Shown: piece by piece, positions 1 to 7,911 of the stretch
How the letters are laid out: each line of letters begins with the position of its first letter
Numbering within the stretch: position 1 is the first letter of the stretch
Assembly: GCA_002716485.1 (NCBI GenBank)
Contig: PBBE01000053.1
Span: forward strand, 1 to 34,639
DNA length: 34,639 nucleotides
Source of the DNA: Actinomycetota bacterium
GTDB lineage: Bacteria > Margulisbacteria > Marinamargulisbacteria > GCA-2716485
Direction: 5' to 3'
Made by a program: the position numbers and the translations under genes
The notes under the pieces: model-generated
Told to the model about the DNA's origin: nothing
Database searches by the model: none
Seen by the model: only the letters and a program-made list of their open reading frames with translations

Positions 1-1200
1 CAAGCAATAATAAATCCAACCTAATATTCCTCCAGCTAAAATCAAAGTGGTCCAACTTGCAATCTTCATCACTAACTTGGATCTTATTTCCAGTAATTTT
101 TTATATAATATTGCAATTTGGTTCAACTTTCCTCCCAATCGCCCTGACAACTCTGCATCCCGTAAAATTTTACTTACTAACTTAGGGAATACCTGCTTAT
201 GTTCAAAGGTCGAAGAGAGTCGCTTCCCCTCAATTAATTGGGATTTGATTGCTTGGATTTCTTTTTGATAGACCAAATTGTCACTCACATTATTTAAAAT
301 ATCAAAACACTGCAATATCTTGACCCCGTTTTTTTCTAACAAATAAAAGTGTTTAAACATTTTGGTCACTAAAAACATTTTGACTGCACCATTGATCATC
401 GGAATCTTTAATATCCCTTGATGGTATCGATATCGAACGCCCTTAATGCGTCCCAATATATATAACGCAATAACTCCAACCACAATGTTCTTTAGTGTCG
501 GTATCAAATAGGTATTAATGGCCATTAAAATATCCAATGAGATCTTAGTGCGCATCAGTGTGGTTTCTTTATAATAAACGGCCTTATGCAGCTCAGGCGC
601 AAAGATAAATGCCAATACATAGATAAATATCCCAATTAGGCCCACTAAGCGTGCGATCCCATATATCATGGACATCATCTCTTTTTTTTCTTTACTTTTC
701 CATTCTAAAAACAATAAGTTTTCCTTGAGAATCTCCTGTAACTTGCCCACTCGCTCACCTGTTTTAACCCCCACAATATAAATATCTGGAAATAAGTAGT
801 TATATTCCATTAGACAATCACTTAGCTTTTTTCCTTTTTTAATATTGGTAATCATTCGATTGACCATTAACCGATAACTGAGTGAAATAAATAACCCTTT
901 CATTTCAATCATGGCATCTAATACTTGTAAACCTGAGGCCAATAGTTCTTGTAGTTCTTGGGTAAATAACAGCAACTGGTCCTTACTTAAACGTGGACGC
1001 AATATAGTATGATAAAACGATTTAAATACCAATTCACAGACGGCACTAAGTATGGGCCCTAAATTAGTCAGCTCAATATTAGCGCCTTCTTTATTTCGCT
1101 TAAGCTCATATACGGTCCACTCTTTTTCAACTTCAGAAATAAGCCCTTGTGTACGGTGGCCTTTCTCATCTAGTGTCCGATAGTAATACCATAAGTTCAT
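1..1200 (-). CDS. gspF: GspF/PilC-type inner-membrane platform protein (3' end outside window)
   Basis: Polytopic inner-membrane protein on which the assembly ATPase acts in type II secretion and type IV pilus machines. Reading the minus strand from the ATG at 1200 gives 400 uninterrupted codons up to the window edge, so the C-terminus is missing, probably by only a few residues because the frame ends inside the last hydrophobic helix. Two T2SSF repeats are visible, at about residues 72-195 and 275-390. Each has the amphipathic start (LSKDQLLLFTQEL; VTKMFKHFYLLEKNGV) and the family motif KTGERVGKL or DAELSGRLGGKL. Hydrophobic segments lie near 180-202, 228-250 and 378-400. The start overlaps the stop of the upstream ATPase gene as ATGA, so the two are translationally coupled. 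GspF and PilC cannot be separated from the sequence alone. Confidence 0.9.
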   Translation of the reverse strand, partial: MNLWYYYRTLDEKGHRTQGLISEVEKEWTVYELKRNKEGANIELTNLGPILSAVCELVFKSFYHTILRPRLSKDQLLLFTQELQELLASGLQVLDAMIEMKGLFISLSYRLMVNRMITNIKKGKKLSDCLMEYNYLFPDIYIVGVKTGERVGKLQEILKENLLFLEWKSKEKKEMMSMIYGIARLVGLIGIFIYVLAFIFAPELHKAVYYKETTLMRTKISLDILMAINTYLIPTLKNIVVGVIALYILGRIKGVRYRYHQGILKIPMINGAVKMFLVTKMFKHFYLLEKNGVKILQCFDILNNVSDNLVYQKEIQAIKSQLIEGKRLSSTFEHKQVFPKLVSKILRDAELSGRLGGKLNQIAILYKKLLEIRSKLVMKIASWTTLILAGGILGWIYYCL

Positions 1201-2735
1201 TCATTGATCTCCATGACCCTCGCGACTTCTTCAATGGTAGTAAGGCCTTTTGATACTTTTTCTCTGGCATCATTAATCATCGGAACAAACCCTTGGTCAA
1301 TGGCGGCATTTCGAATTTCTAAAAATGACCGTTCTTCATAAATCTGACTCCTTAAATGGGTATTAATTTCTAAAATTTCTACCAAAGCCACTCTTCCATA
1401 ATACCCGGTTCCTAAACAGGACTTGCAGCCCTTTCCCCGCTTATATGATTTCTTTTTTAACCCTATTTGCTTTAATAGTTTTGGATCTGGGGAATAGGAC
1501 TCACTACATTCGTTACAAACCCGACGTGCTAACCGCTGAGAGACCACCATATTAAGCACTGTTGACACAATATAGCGTGTCAGCCCTAAATTACATAAAC
1601 GATCAATACTTCTTACGGCATCATTACAATGAAGTGTACTTAGTAAAAGGGCCCCTACCAGTGCATTTTGAACCGCTACCGACACTGTTTCTTGGTCCCG
1701 AATCTCTCCTACTAAGATGACATCAGGGTCTTGTCTCAAAAAAGAGCGGCAAGTACGGGCAAAATCCATGTTAATTTTGGCATTTACCTCCACCTGATTA
1801 ATCCAATCGAGTCGTTTTTCAACCGGATCTTCCACCGTTAGAATCTGTCGACTGACGTCATTAATTTTATCTAATAAGGCATATAAAGTCGTGGTCTTTC
1901 CTGAGCCAGTGGGCCCAGTAACCAACATAAGCCCTGAGGATCGGGTACTGCCTTGAATTAATAAAGACTCATGATACTCAGAAAAGCCTAACTCTGATAA
2001 GTGATGATAAATCTGATATGAATCATGGATTCGAATGGTAATTTTCTCCCCATAAATCGCACCTATCGTGGCGACTCTTAAATTGACTTGCCGGTCCCGA
2101 ATTTGAATAATAAACTGACCATCTTGAGGCAGCCGAGATTCAGCAATATCCATTCCAGCATCAATTTTAATAATATTACCAATGACGACTGCCGCACTAC
2201 TGGGTAATGACTGAAATAAATGGAGTACGCCATCAATTCTCAAGCGAATATTTAATTTATCTTTACCAGGTTCAATATGGATATCTGAAGCACGATGGGT
2301 AATGGCATAATAAAACAACATATCTACAATTTGAACCCAAGAGGGCTGACCTTTTACTAAAATTAATGACACGGGATCTAATTCTCGGACTAAAAATGAG
2401 GCTTCTGCTTCTTTCTCAACGCCACCTTTAAAATCAGATACACTCTCAAAGACCTCTTCAAAACGCCCAAAATGACTAATTAAGGCATGTTGAAGCTCAA
2501 AAATATCAACCCTTACCAAGTGACAGGGGCCTTGGACCTCTTGCTCAATTAAATCTTTTAATTCAATATTATGAGGCTGGTCGGTCCCTATAATTAACAC
2601 CCCATCTTCAATGGCCAATGGTAAAATATGATGCTTTTCAATGAGCCTGACCGGTAATGATGACATCAAACTGTCATCTAAAGTTAAATTTGAGATATTA
2701 TTGACTTCATCTGGCCCAATATTTAAGTATGCCAT
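1197..2735 (-). CDS. gspE: GspE/PilB-family assembly ATPase
   Basis: Cytoplasmic hexameric ATPase that powers pilus or pseudopilus assembly. Residues 20-100 match the MshEN/T2SSE N-terminal domain (ILPLAIEDGVLIIGTD). The core has RASDIHIEP (148-156), Walker A GPTGSGKT (274-281), Asp box TVEDPVE (300-306), Walker B DPDVILVGEIRD (336-347) and His box STLHCNDA (366-373). The zinc-binding tetracysteine C407-C410-C437-C440, typical of extension ATPases (GspE/PilB/MshE), is intact. At 512 aa it is somewhat shorter than PilB (about 565). The start shares a base with the secretin stop (TAATG) and the stop overlaps the gspF start, so the three form one operon. No retraction ATPase (PilT) is seen in the window. 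Confidence 0.95.
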   Translation of the reverse strand: MAYLNIGPDEVNNISNLTLDDSLMSSLPVRLIEKHHILPLAIEDGVLIIGTDQPHNIELKDLIEQEVQGPCHLVRVDIFELQHALISHFGRFEEVFESVSDFKGGVEKEAEASFLVRELDPVSLILVKGQPSWVQIVDMLFYYAITHRASDIHIEPGKDKLNIRLRIDGVLHLFQSLPSSAAVVIGNIIKIDAGMDIAESRLPQDGQFIIQIRDRQVNLRVATIGAIYGEKITIRIHDSYQIYHHLSELGFSEYHESLLIQGSTRSSGLMLVTGPTGSGKTTTLYALLDKINDVSRQILTVEDPVEKRLDWINQVEVNAKINMDFARTCRSFLRQDPDVILVGEIRDQETVSVAVQNALVGALLLSTLHCNDAVRSIDRLCNLGLTRYIVSTVLNMVVSQRLARRVCNECSESYSPDPKLLKQIGLKKKSYKRGKGCKSCLGTGYYGRVALVEILEINTHLRSQIYEERSFLEIRNAAIDQGFVPMINDAREKVSKGLTTIEEVARVMEINE

Positions 2736-4447
2736 TAATAGGTTCCTGCCATTTCAGGTTCATTAATTCGAACAATATACGGGGTAATTAATACGGTAAT
2801 TTCCAATTTCTTTTCGGTGATACTTTCAAACGTAAACCATCCCCCTACTACCGGCAACGCACTTAAAAAGGGAACTTTTTTAACTATCACGCCTTTTTTG
2901 TTTTGGATTAGCCCACCAATCACAATGGTTTGGCCATCTTTAAGTAACACCTGGGTATCTGCCTGGGTTGTACTGGATCGAGGCGTATTATTCTCCACCA
3001 ACCCTTCCGAAATTTCAGGTTTAATTTCCATTAGAATCTCATCACGGTCATTAATATGAGGCGTGATTTCAAGGGTAACTCCTGTATTTAGAAACTTAAT
3101 ATTTTCGATGACTGATGTGTTACTTCCTGTGGAGGTGGTACTTTGGGTCGTATAGCCTTGGGTGGTCCCTGTATTAATATTGGCTTTTTGATGGTTAGTC
3201 ACTAAAATTTTAGGGTTAGCTAAAACATCCACATCACTTCGATTTTTAAAGGCAGCCATAAAATCCACTGCAGGCACTTTAATATCGGCCAGTCCCATAA
3301 AATAATCGCCACTCTCTTTGAGAACTTTACTGGTCTGCGCGAACATCTTTTGAAAGTCTATGCCCAGCCCTTCACTTACATCATAATTTGATTCTATAAT
3401 CACCGCTTCAATTCGAACCTGCTTCGGCCGAACATCTACCTGGCGTATTAGTTGTTCTAACTGATTTAACTTGCCGATACTGCCCTTCGCAATAATACTA
3501 CGTTCTGTAGGCTCAATGGTCATTTCGGATAATGAAGAAATGTTTTTGATGGAATTAAGGACATCTTCTACACTTAAATAATCCAAAGAGATGACCCGAA
3601 GCGGCTCTTGGTTTTCAATTTTGATCATATCATCTTTTAAATACCAGCTACACTTCCAATAAGTTAAAACACTTTCTAATAGGTCAATAGGGTGAATATT
3701 CTCATAACTAATGGTGATCTCTTGATTGGCTTGGCTGGGATTGGCGTCATAGACAATATTTAAATCAAATTCATCTGCTAAGAGTGGAATCAAGGTATTC
3801 ATATCAATTTTTTCAAAGCGATAGTCACCCCGCTCCTCAAGTCCAATATGTCGCTTTAAGATCATGTAGGCCTCTTTCTGATCAATATACAATTCCCTGG
3901 CAAAACCAAATTTGGAAAGGGATGTTTTAACCCCTGAATAATGGACACTTATTGCATGGGTTTTTGTATTATTTTGCCCTATTTTTCCTTCAAAAATAAT
4001 ATGATTTTGAGGAGATTGCTGAGATAATAATAACGAATACACAAACTCGCCCTTGGCTTGCAGTTCGACCTGGCTGCCATTGATTAACAACTGATTCACT
4101 CTTGAATTGAGGACCTGCCCCTTAATCGTTAAGGTATTTTGAGTGACTTTTTGCTGGTCTCTTGGTGTATAGATCTTAATCCAAGGATGTTCTCGTGACA
4201 TTAATTGATACGGGCTTTCAACTGTTTGAAAATGGGATGTATCGCTGGGGCTTATTGACCCTTTAGGGACCTCTTCTGGGACACTCACGCTTGTAGCAGC
4301 AGCAGGTAACACCCAAGACTGATGGGCGCCATAGGACGGTAAATGAGGCTGAATATGAGGCTCTTCTGCATGTATCTGACCACTGGCCATCCACGCTGCA
4401 ATCCCTACTCCTATTACGGCCTTTTGTAAGCACTGCTTGATACTCAT
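2735..4447 (-). CDS. Outer-membrane secretin (GspD/PilQ/MshL family) with N-terminal Ig-like domain
   Basis: Multimeric outer-membrane channel through which a pilus or substrate leaves the cell. Residues 1-27 are a signal peptide ending at IHA. Residues about 88-170 look like an Ig/PKD-type beta-sandwich (PWIKIYTP, TIKGQV, INGSQVELQAKGEF, FEGKIG), which is unusual at this place. A short secretin/TonB N-terminal domain follows (about 207-283), then an N1-like domain (about 286-340) and the secretin domain (about 343-565) with VRIEAVIIE, VLANPKILVTNHQKANINTG, GVTLEITPHI and LKDGQTIVIGGLIQ. The last 40 residues (FLSALPVVGGWF ... VLITPYIVR) are classic. It starts 2 nt after the preceding gene, with AAGGAG about 12 nt upstream. 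It could serve either a type II secretion system or an MSHA-like pilus. Confidence 0.93.
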   Translation of the reverse strand: MSIKQCLQKAVIGVGIAAWMASGQIHAEEPHIQPHLPSYGAHQSWVLPAAATSVSVPEEVPKGSISPSDTSHFQTVESPYQLMSREHPWIKIYTPRDQQKVTQNTLTIKGQVLNSRVNQLLINGSQVELQAKGEFVYSLLLSQQSPQNHIIFEGKIGQNNTKTHAISVHYSGVKTSLSKFGFARELYIDQKEAYMILKRHIGLEERGDYRFEKIDMNTLIPLLADEFDLNIVYDANPSQANQEITISYENIHPIDLLESVLTYWKCSWYLKDDMIKIENQEPLRVISLDYLSVEDVLNSIKNISSLSEMTIEPTERSIIAKGSIGKLNQLEQLIRQVDVRPKQVRIEAVIIESNYDVSEGLGIDFQKMFAQTSKVLKESGDYFMGLADIKVPAVDFMAAFKNRSDVDVLANPKILVTNHQKANINTGTTQGYTTQSTTSTGSNTSVIENIKFLNTGVTLEITPHINDRDEILMEIKPEISEGLVENNTPRSSTTQADTQVLLKDGQTIVIGGLIQNKKGVIVKKVPFLSALPVVGGWFTFESITEKKLEITVLITPYIVRINEPEMAGTY

Positions 4448-4449
4448 GA

Positions 4450-4902
4450 TTATTTCTGGCTCCTTGTTAATTGCAGTTCTTTTCCATTCTGACCTTGAAG
4501 TGTGACCATCTCGTCTGTAATGCGTTTAATAGTGAGTTGATCAATGGTATCGCCAACCTGATACCGCTGATTATTAATAATGACTTTATACCCTGACCTT
4601 TTGCTCTTATAGATGGCTGATACCTTATATTTTGGCTCACTCGCTGTATTTGATGCTCTAAGGTTTCGATACCCACGTCCTCGCTCACGCGTTTTACCAG
4701 GATCATAAATCACCCGCTCAAAGGGGTCTTTTTCCCAAACACGATTCTCGGCCAAGTTAGGAATAAAATCCGCCCCATTCATAGCTGTGGCATATATTGA
4801 TGAATTTAGTAACAAGCCGATACTTGCGCTCATCATTATAAGCCCCCCTATTTTATTGATCTTCCAACTTATCTTTTTCATCCTATTACTAACAATACCC
4901 AC
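4450..4902 (-). CDS. PilP/MshK/GspC-like periplasmic connector protein
   Basis: 150-aa protein beginning with a GTG codon; an in-frame ATG lies 7 codons later (MKKISWK). An AGAG-type ribosome site 8 nt before the GTG favours the longer form. Residues about 17-40 form a hydrophobic signal/anchor. After a low-complexity linker, residues 92-148 look like the small beta domain of PilP/GspC homology regions (YKVIINNQRYQVGDTIDQL, then VTLQGQNGKELQLTR). This domain is known to dock on the secretin N-domains. Its place directly upstream of the secretin gene, 2 nt away, matches mshK-mshL or pilP-pilQ gene order. The family call rests on the fold-like pattern and on context; sequence identity to any named member cannot be judged here. 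Confidence 0.65.
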   Translation of the reverse strand: MGIVSNRMKKISWKINKIGGLIMMSASIGLLLNSSIYATAMNGADFIPNLAENRVWEKDPFERVIYDPGKTRERGRGYRNLRASNTASEPKYKVSAIYKSKRSGYKVIINNQRYQVGDTIDQLTIKRITDEMVTLQGQNGKELQLTRSQK

Positions 4903-4953
4903 TTTTAAATCTCTTTAAACATGCTATTTTTTTAATCTATCAATGATGACCCA

Positions 4954-4986
4954 TAAAAAAACACCACCCCGAATTGGGGTGGTGTT
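4954..4986 (-). terminator. Strong rho-independent terminator of the putative pilin gene
   Basis: An 11-bp perfect inverted repeat (AACACCACCCC at 4960-4970, GGGGTGGTGTT at 4976-4986) encloses a 5-nt loop. On the minus strand it is followed by a run of Ts (4954-4960). It lies 39 nt past the stop of the 385-aa gene and before the PilP-like gene, so it should separate the abundant pilin transcript from the assembly operon. Confidence 0.9.
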
Positions 4987-5024
4987 ATCCGATACATTAA
5001 CTGTTAATTACGTTAGGTAACTAT

Positions 5025-6182
5025 CTATACATCGTCTCCTCTAGTATCGTGAGAACAGCTTCCTGTCTCTGCGCTTGTTTCGTGATTATAGTTTCCTAAG
5101 TGACAACCGTCATTGTTATCTTTGGTACCGAAGTCGACAAATAATGTTTCCACCATTGGCGCTCTTGCGTGTTGCCTGTAAAGTCGGTTTGTATTTTCAT
5201 CGATAATCATTTTATCAACAAACGCGCCTCCTTCTAATTCAATCCCGTCTGGTCCCATTCCAATCGCTTGGATCTCAGTACCGATGGTTAAGGATGCGGG
5301 TGTACCAAACTTACCTGATAACGGTGTATCTTCATAAAAGCTACCATAAGCATCATTTTGAACGCCTGTCGCAGGATGGAATCCCCGAATATAGACCATA
5401 TACTGGGCTTCGCTATCAAGCTTAGAACTTGAATCCGGCTTTTCTGCAGGTGGTACATAGTAAGAGTTACGCTTAATATTAAACTTCTCTGCCACACCAC
5501 CGTCTTTGACAAACTGCTCTGACATTAAAATTTGATCATCAACTGTAAACCCACGGTTACCCGCCACTAAATTCACCTGGTATCTCATGGTTCGATAGGA
5601 GGTCCCATCTACAAAGTTTCCGGTTCCATCACTAGTCGTGGTCCCTCTAATAATTTTGACCGCTGAGGCATCTGTTGAATAGGCATTCCCTGGATCAAAT
5701 GTTACATTAAACTGTGACGCATCTGTTACCGTGCCCACCAGTGACTTTCCAATTAATGTCCCCAGTGTAACGATTCCTTTTCCGCCTGAATAATCTTCAA
5801 CAATGGCACCACTTTGGACTTTAAATCCTAATAAGTCGCCTAGTACATCAACCTGGTCAATTTCCAGTGCAATTGCATCGGTGGCAGTTAATGGCCAGTC
5901 ATCTGCAATATTCCCGGAGGTCTTGTTGGTATATGCTTTTCCATATGCCCCCATAACCAATTCATCATGAACCAGTGATGATAGTCCCATTGCTGTAGCG
6001 ATGTGTCGATCAAGCTCAACCATCCGTCTTTGTTGGTCAGGCGTGATTTCCGTGATACCCGCTAAAATTAGCGCTGCAGCCACGGTTGCAAATGTTGCCG
6101 ATACATTCTCAGCATTATCGTCCCCTCGAAATCCTTTGATCTTCTGGACGAAGCGTTTTAATATTTTTGGTATTTTTATCAT
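5025..6182 (-). CDS. Putative large pilin-like structural protein
   Basis: 385-aa protein not recognised by family. The ATG at 6182 has a good GGGGG-A ribosome site about 9 nt upstream. The N-terminus is basic (MIKIPKILKRFVQKIKG), followed by a polar stretch (FRGDDNAENV) and one hydrophobic helix (SATFATVAAALILAGIT, about residues 28-44). This resembles a prepilin with cleavage at KG-F and an acidic residue at mature position 5 (Asp), but it lacks the usual FTLIE motif. The rest is beta-rich, Gly/Thr/Asp-rich and looks exported. The C-terminus carries a Cys pair (DGCHLGNYN ... GSCSH) like the disulfide-bonded D-region of type IV pilins. It sits between pilus assembly operons as a single gene with its own strong terminator, as expected for a highly expressed fibre subunit. 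The major-pilin role is an inference. Confidence 0.55.
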   Translation of the reverse strand: MIKIPKILKRFVQKIKGFRGDDNAENVSATFATVAAALILAGITEITPDQQRRMVELDRHIATAMGLSSLVHDELVMGAYGKAYTNKTSGNIADDWPLTATDAIALEIDQVDVLGDLLGFKVQSGAIVEDYSGGKGIVTLGTLIGKSLVGTVTDASQFNVTFDPGNAYSTDASAVKIIRGTTTSDGTGNFVDGTSYRTMRYQVNLVAGNRGFTVDDQILMSEQFVKDGGVAEKFNIKRNSYYVPPAEKPDSSSKLDSEAQYMVYIRGFHPATGVQNDAYGSFYEDTPLSGKFGTPASLTIGTEIQAIGMGPDGIELEGGAFVDKMIIDENTNRLYRQHARAPMVETLFVDFGTKDNNDGCHLGNYNHETSAETGSCSHDTRGDDV

Positions 6183-6577
6183 CTATCTAATCCCCCTTTG
6201 ATTTATAAACTCGACATTCAATATAATTTTTTTACTCTTTAAAAACATCCCCTCCTTTTTATCTCCTTCACTTTTTTAATAAGTATTATTTATTATTTTA
6301 AAATTGATATAACCTCCTGTTAGATTATGTTTTTTTGGTTTCTAATCTTATATATTCCCATTTTTTCTATTTTTTAAACATCGAAATTTTATGTTTTTTT
6401 GAGACACTCTGTTTTTATGCACCCTAGCCCCCCCCCACTTCCTTAGATTACTGCCTTTTTTGCTCATCGTATCTTGCCTGCTCGCCTATGGTATGTACGC
6501 CCATTTAATCAACCACCCTCTTCGCTTCACTTCGGTCTTCTCCAGTCTGTATTTTTATCCCTTTTCCTAAATGTGAT
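6183..6577. other. AT-rich intergenic region between divergent pilus operons, with C9 tract
   Basis: About 395 bases separate the putative pilin gene (minus) from the pseudopilin operon (plus). The part next to the pilin is very AT-rich with many T runs and probably holds its promoter, but no clear -35/-10 pair could be fixed. A run of nine Cs lies at 6428-6436. An open frame of weak standing crosses it (listed separately). No RNA gene or terminator was seen. Confidence 0.6.
6403..6570 (+). other. Open frame across a C9 tract, possible small membrane peptide
   Basis: Between a TGA at 6400 and the TAA at 6568 one frame stays open for 55 codons and crosses the C9 tract at 6428-6436. After the tract it encodes a hydrophobic helix (FLRLLPFLLIVSCLLAYG) and a short tail. 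It has no ATG in this frame. The nearby ATG at 6417 is in another frame and ends after nine codons (TAG at 6444), but loss of one C would join it to the hydrophobic frame. It could be chance or a slipped-strand switch. Confidence 0.15.
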
Positions 6578-6634
6578 ATGATAGGAGATATTGATTTCAC
6601 ATATAAAATGAATAACTTAGGGATAAAACATCGC

Positions 6635-7183
6635 ATGAAAAACAGAGGCCTATTTTACTGGTTTTCAGAGAAAGGGTTAACACTCATCGAGCTAGGTATA
6701 CTGGTATCATTAATTACGGTACTAAGTATGACCTTTAATCCTGGTTTTATTACTTATTACTTTAATGTCGTCTTAGATAGCATCTCCATTAACCAAGACG
6801 TTCAGTATGTGAACACCTACTTAACCTCATTAACCCAAAAACAACTTCAAATTAATACCCTTTCAGATCATTCAGTTAGTTTTAATCAAGGAGATGATCA
6901 CTATCACCTTTTTTTATCTTCTACAGATACAAAATCTGGTCTACGCACCCTTAAGCTAAGAAAAAACCAAGGCCCTGCCACAGAATTCCTTACTCGTATC
7001 GCCCCTGATCTTGATCCAGACACCCCTTACTTCACCTTTTCCCAACAAGACCTTTCACCCACCAGTGCCAGCGCCAATGTTCGACTTATGGCCCTGTCAT
7101 TCACCCTATCTCATCAAGTTATTTCACGTAACTTCACCTTAACTTACCCCTTATTTTCGCCAGAAGAGCTTCATCTACAATGA
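6635..7183 (+). CDS. Type IV pilin-like minor pseudopilin (canonical leader)
   Basis: Prepilin with a textbook N-methylation site: a short leader ending EKG, then LTLIELGILVSLITVLS with Glu at mature position 5, so it should be processed by a PilD-type peptidase and join the fibre tip or pseudopilus. I chose the ATG at 6635 because it gives a 14-residue leader and has TAGGGA about 11 nt upstream; in-frame ATGs at 6578 and 6608 would make the leader unusually long. The globular part (to about residue 182) shows no recognisable subfamily signature. Its TGA overlaps the next start as ATGA. It heads a four-gene operon of pseudopilins and inner-membrane platform proteins. Confidence 0.75.
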   Translation: MKNRGLFYWFSEKGLTLIELGILVSLITVLSMTFNPGFITYYFNVVLDSISINQDVQYVNTYLTSLTQKQLQINTLSDHSVSFNQGDDHYHLFLSSTDTKSGLRTLKLRKNQGPATEFLTRIAPDLDPDTPYFTFSQQDLSPTSASANVRLMALSFTLSHQVISRNFTLTYPLFSPEELHLQ

Positions 7184-7911
7184 GTCTACCCTTCACTCTC
7201 TATTCGCGCCGCCAGCATCATGGATTCACATTAATTGGGGTCTTATATGTCCTTTTATCCTTATCAGTGATTGCCCTGATCATTTTTTCTCAGACCTCTC
7301 AATTTTTTATTTCTATCTATAAATACTCTGATTTTTATAAGGCCCTTATTAATAGTGAAAAACCTGCAATCGTGGCCACTCACCGCACCCTTTTAAGCCT
7401 AGATCCAAACGAGCAGACACTTAGCCGCCTTTACAACATTGATGACATGAATGCTCAAATTAGCACGGATATGCTCCCTGCTCTGACGATTAAAACGACC
7501 CTTTCTGGAACAGAAGACACCTATACATTCTTAAAAGAAACACGTGTCCTACCTCGCCTTTCGTCTTTTATTGAATTTGACCTTTCTAATTTAGCCCAGA
7601 CACCGTATTCCTTATCACAACTTAAAATTACCAATCAGCACCTGTCTTCTAGTATTCAATTTAATTACATTCAACTAATCCCAGACCCTACTACCCCGGT
7701 CTTTTTAAATAGTATTGGGATTGAAGACAGCACTTATTCATGTTCAGTGGTTAATGAATCTACTTATTTATTTACTTGTGAATCCATTCTTCTACCGGCC
7801 CAATCTAGCCACTTGCTTACACTTAATTTTAGTAGTCCACTTAGTAATTTTTATAATTTATATCTGACCCTTTCTGACCAATCAAAGGCCCAAACCAATG
7901 TCTCTTTTTAA
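7180..7911 (+). CDS. Minor pseudopilin lacking Glu5
   Basis: 243-aa protein with a prepilin-type N-terminus: a basic leader (YSRRQHHG) followed by FTLIGVLYVLLSLSVIALII. The conserved Glu at mature position 5 is replaced by Gly, a trait known for GspK/PilX-type tip subunits that need not dock behind another subunit. The remainder is beta-rich and contains one Cys pair (TYSCSV ... LFTCES) that could form a disulfide. It overlaps the previous gene by ATGA and the next by 14 nt. The sequence alone does not assign it to a named minor pilin; tip location is an inference from the missing Glu5. Confidence 0.7.
   Translation: MSLPFTLYSRRQHHGFTLIGVLYVLLSLSVIALIIFSQTSQFFISIYKYSDFYKALINSEKPAIVATHRTLLSLDPNEQTLSRLYNIDDMNAQISTDMLPALTIKTTLSGTEDTYTFLKETRVLPRLSSFIEFDLSNLAQTPYSLSQLKITNQHLSSSIQFNYIQLIPDPTTPVFLNSIGIEDSTYSCSVVNESTYLFTCESILLPAQSSHLLTLNFSSPLSNFYNLYLTLSDQSKAQTNVSF

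Noticed and set aside
2817-3059. 80-codon plus-strand frame inside the secretin gene
   Set aside because: Antisense to a conserved secretin segment; composition follows the real gene.
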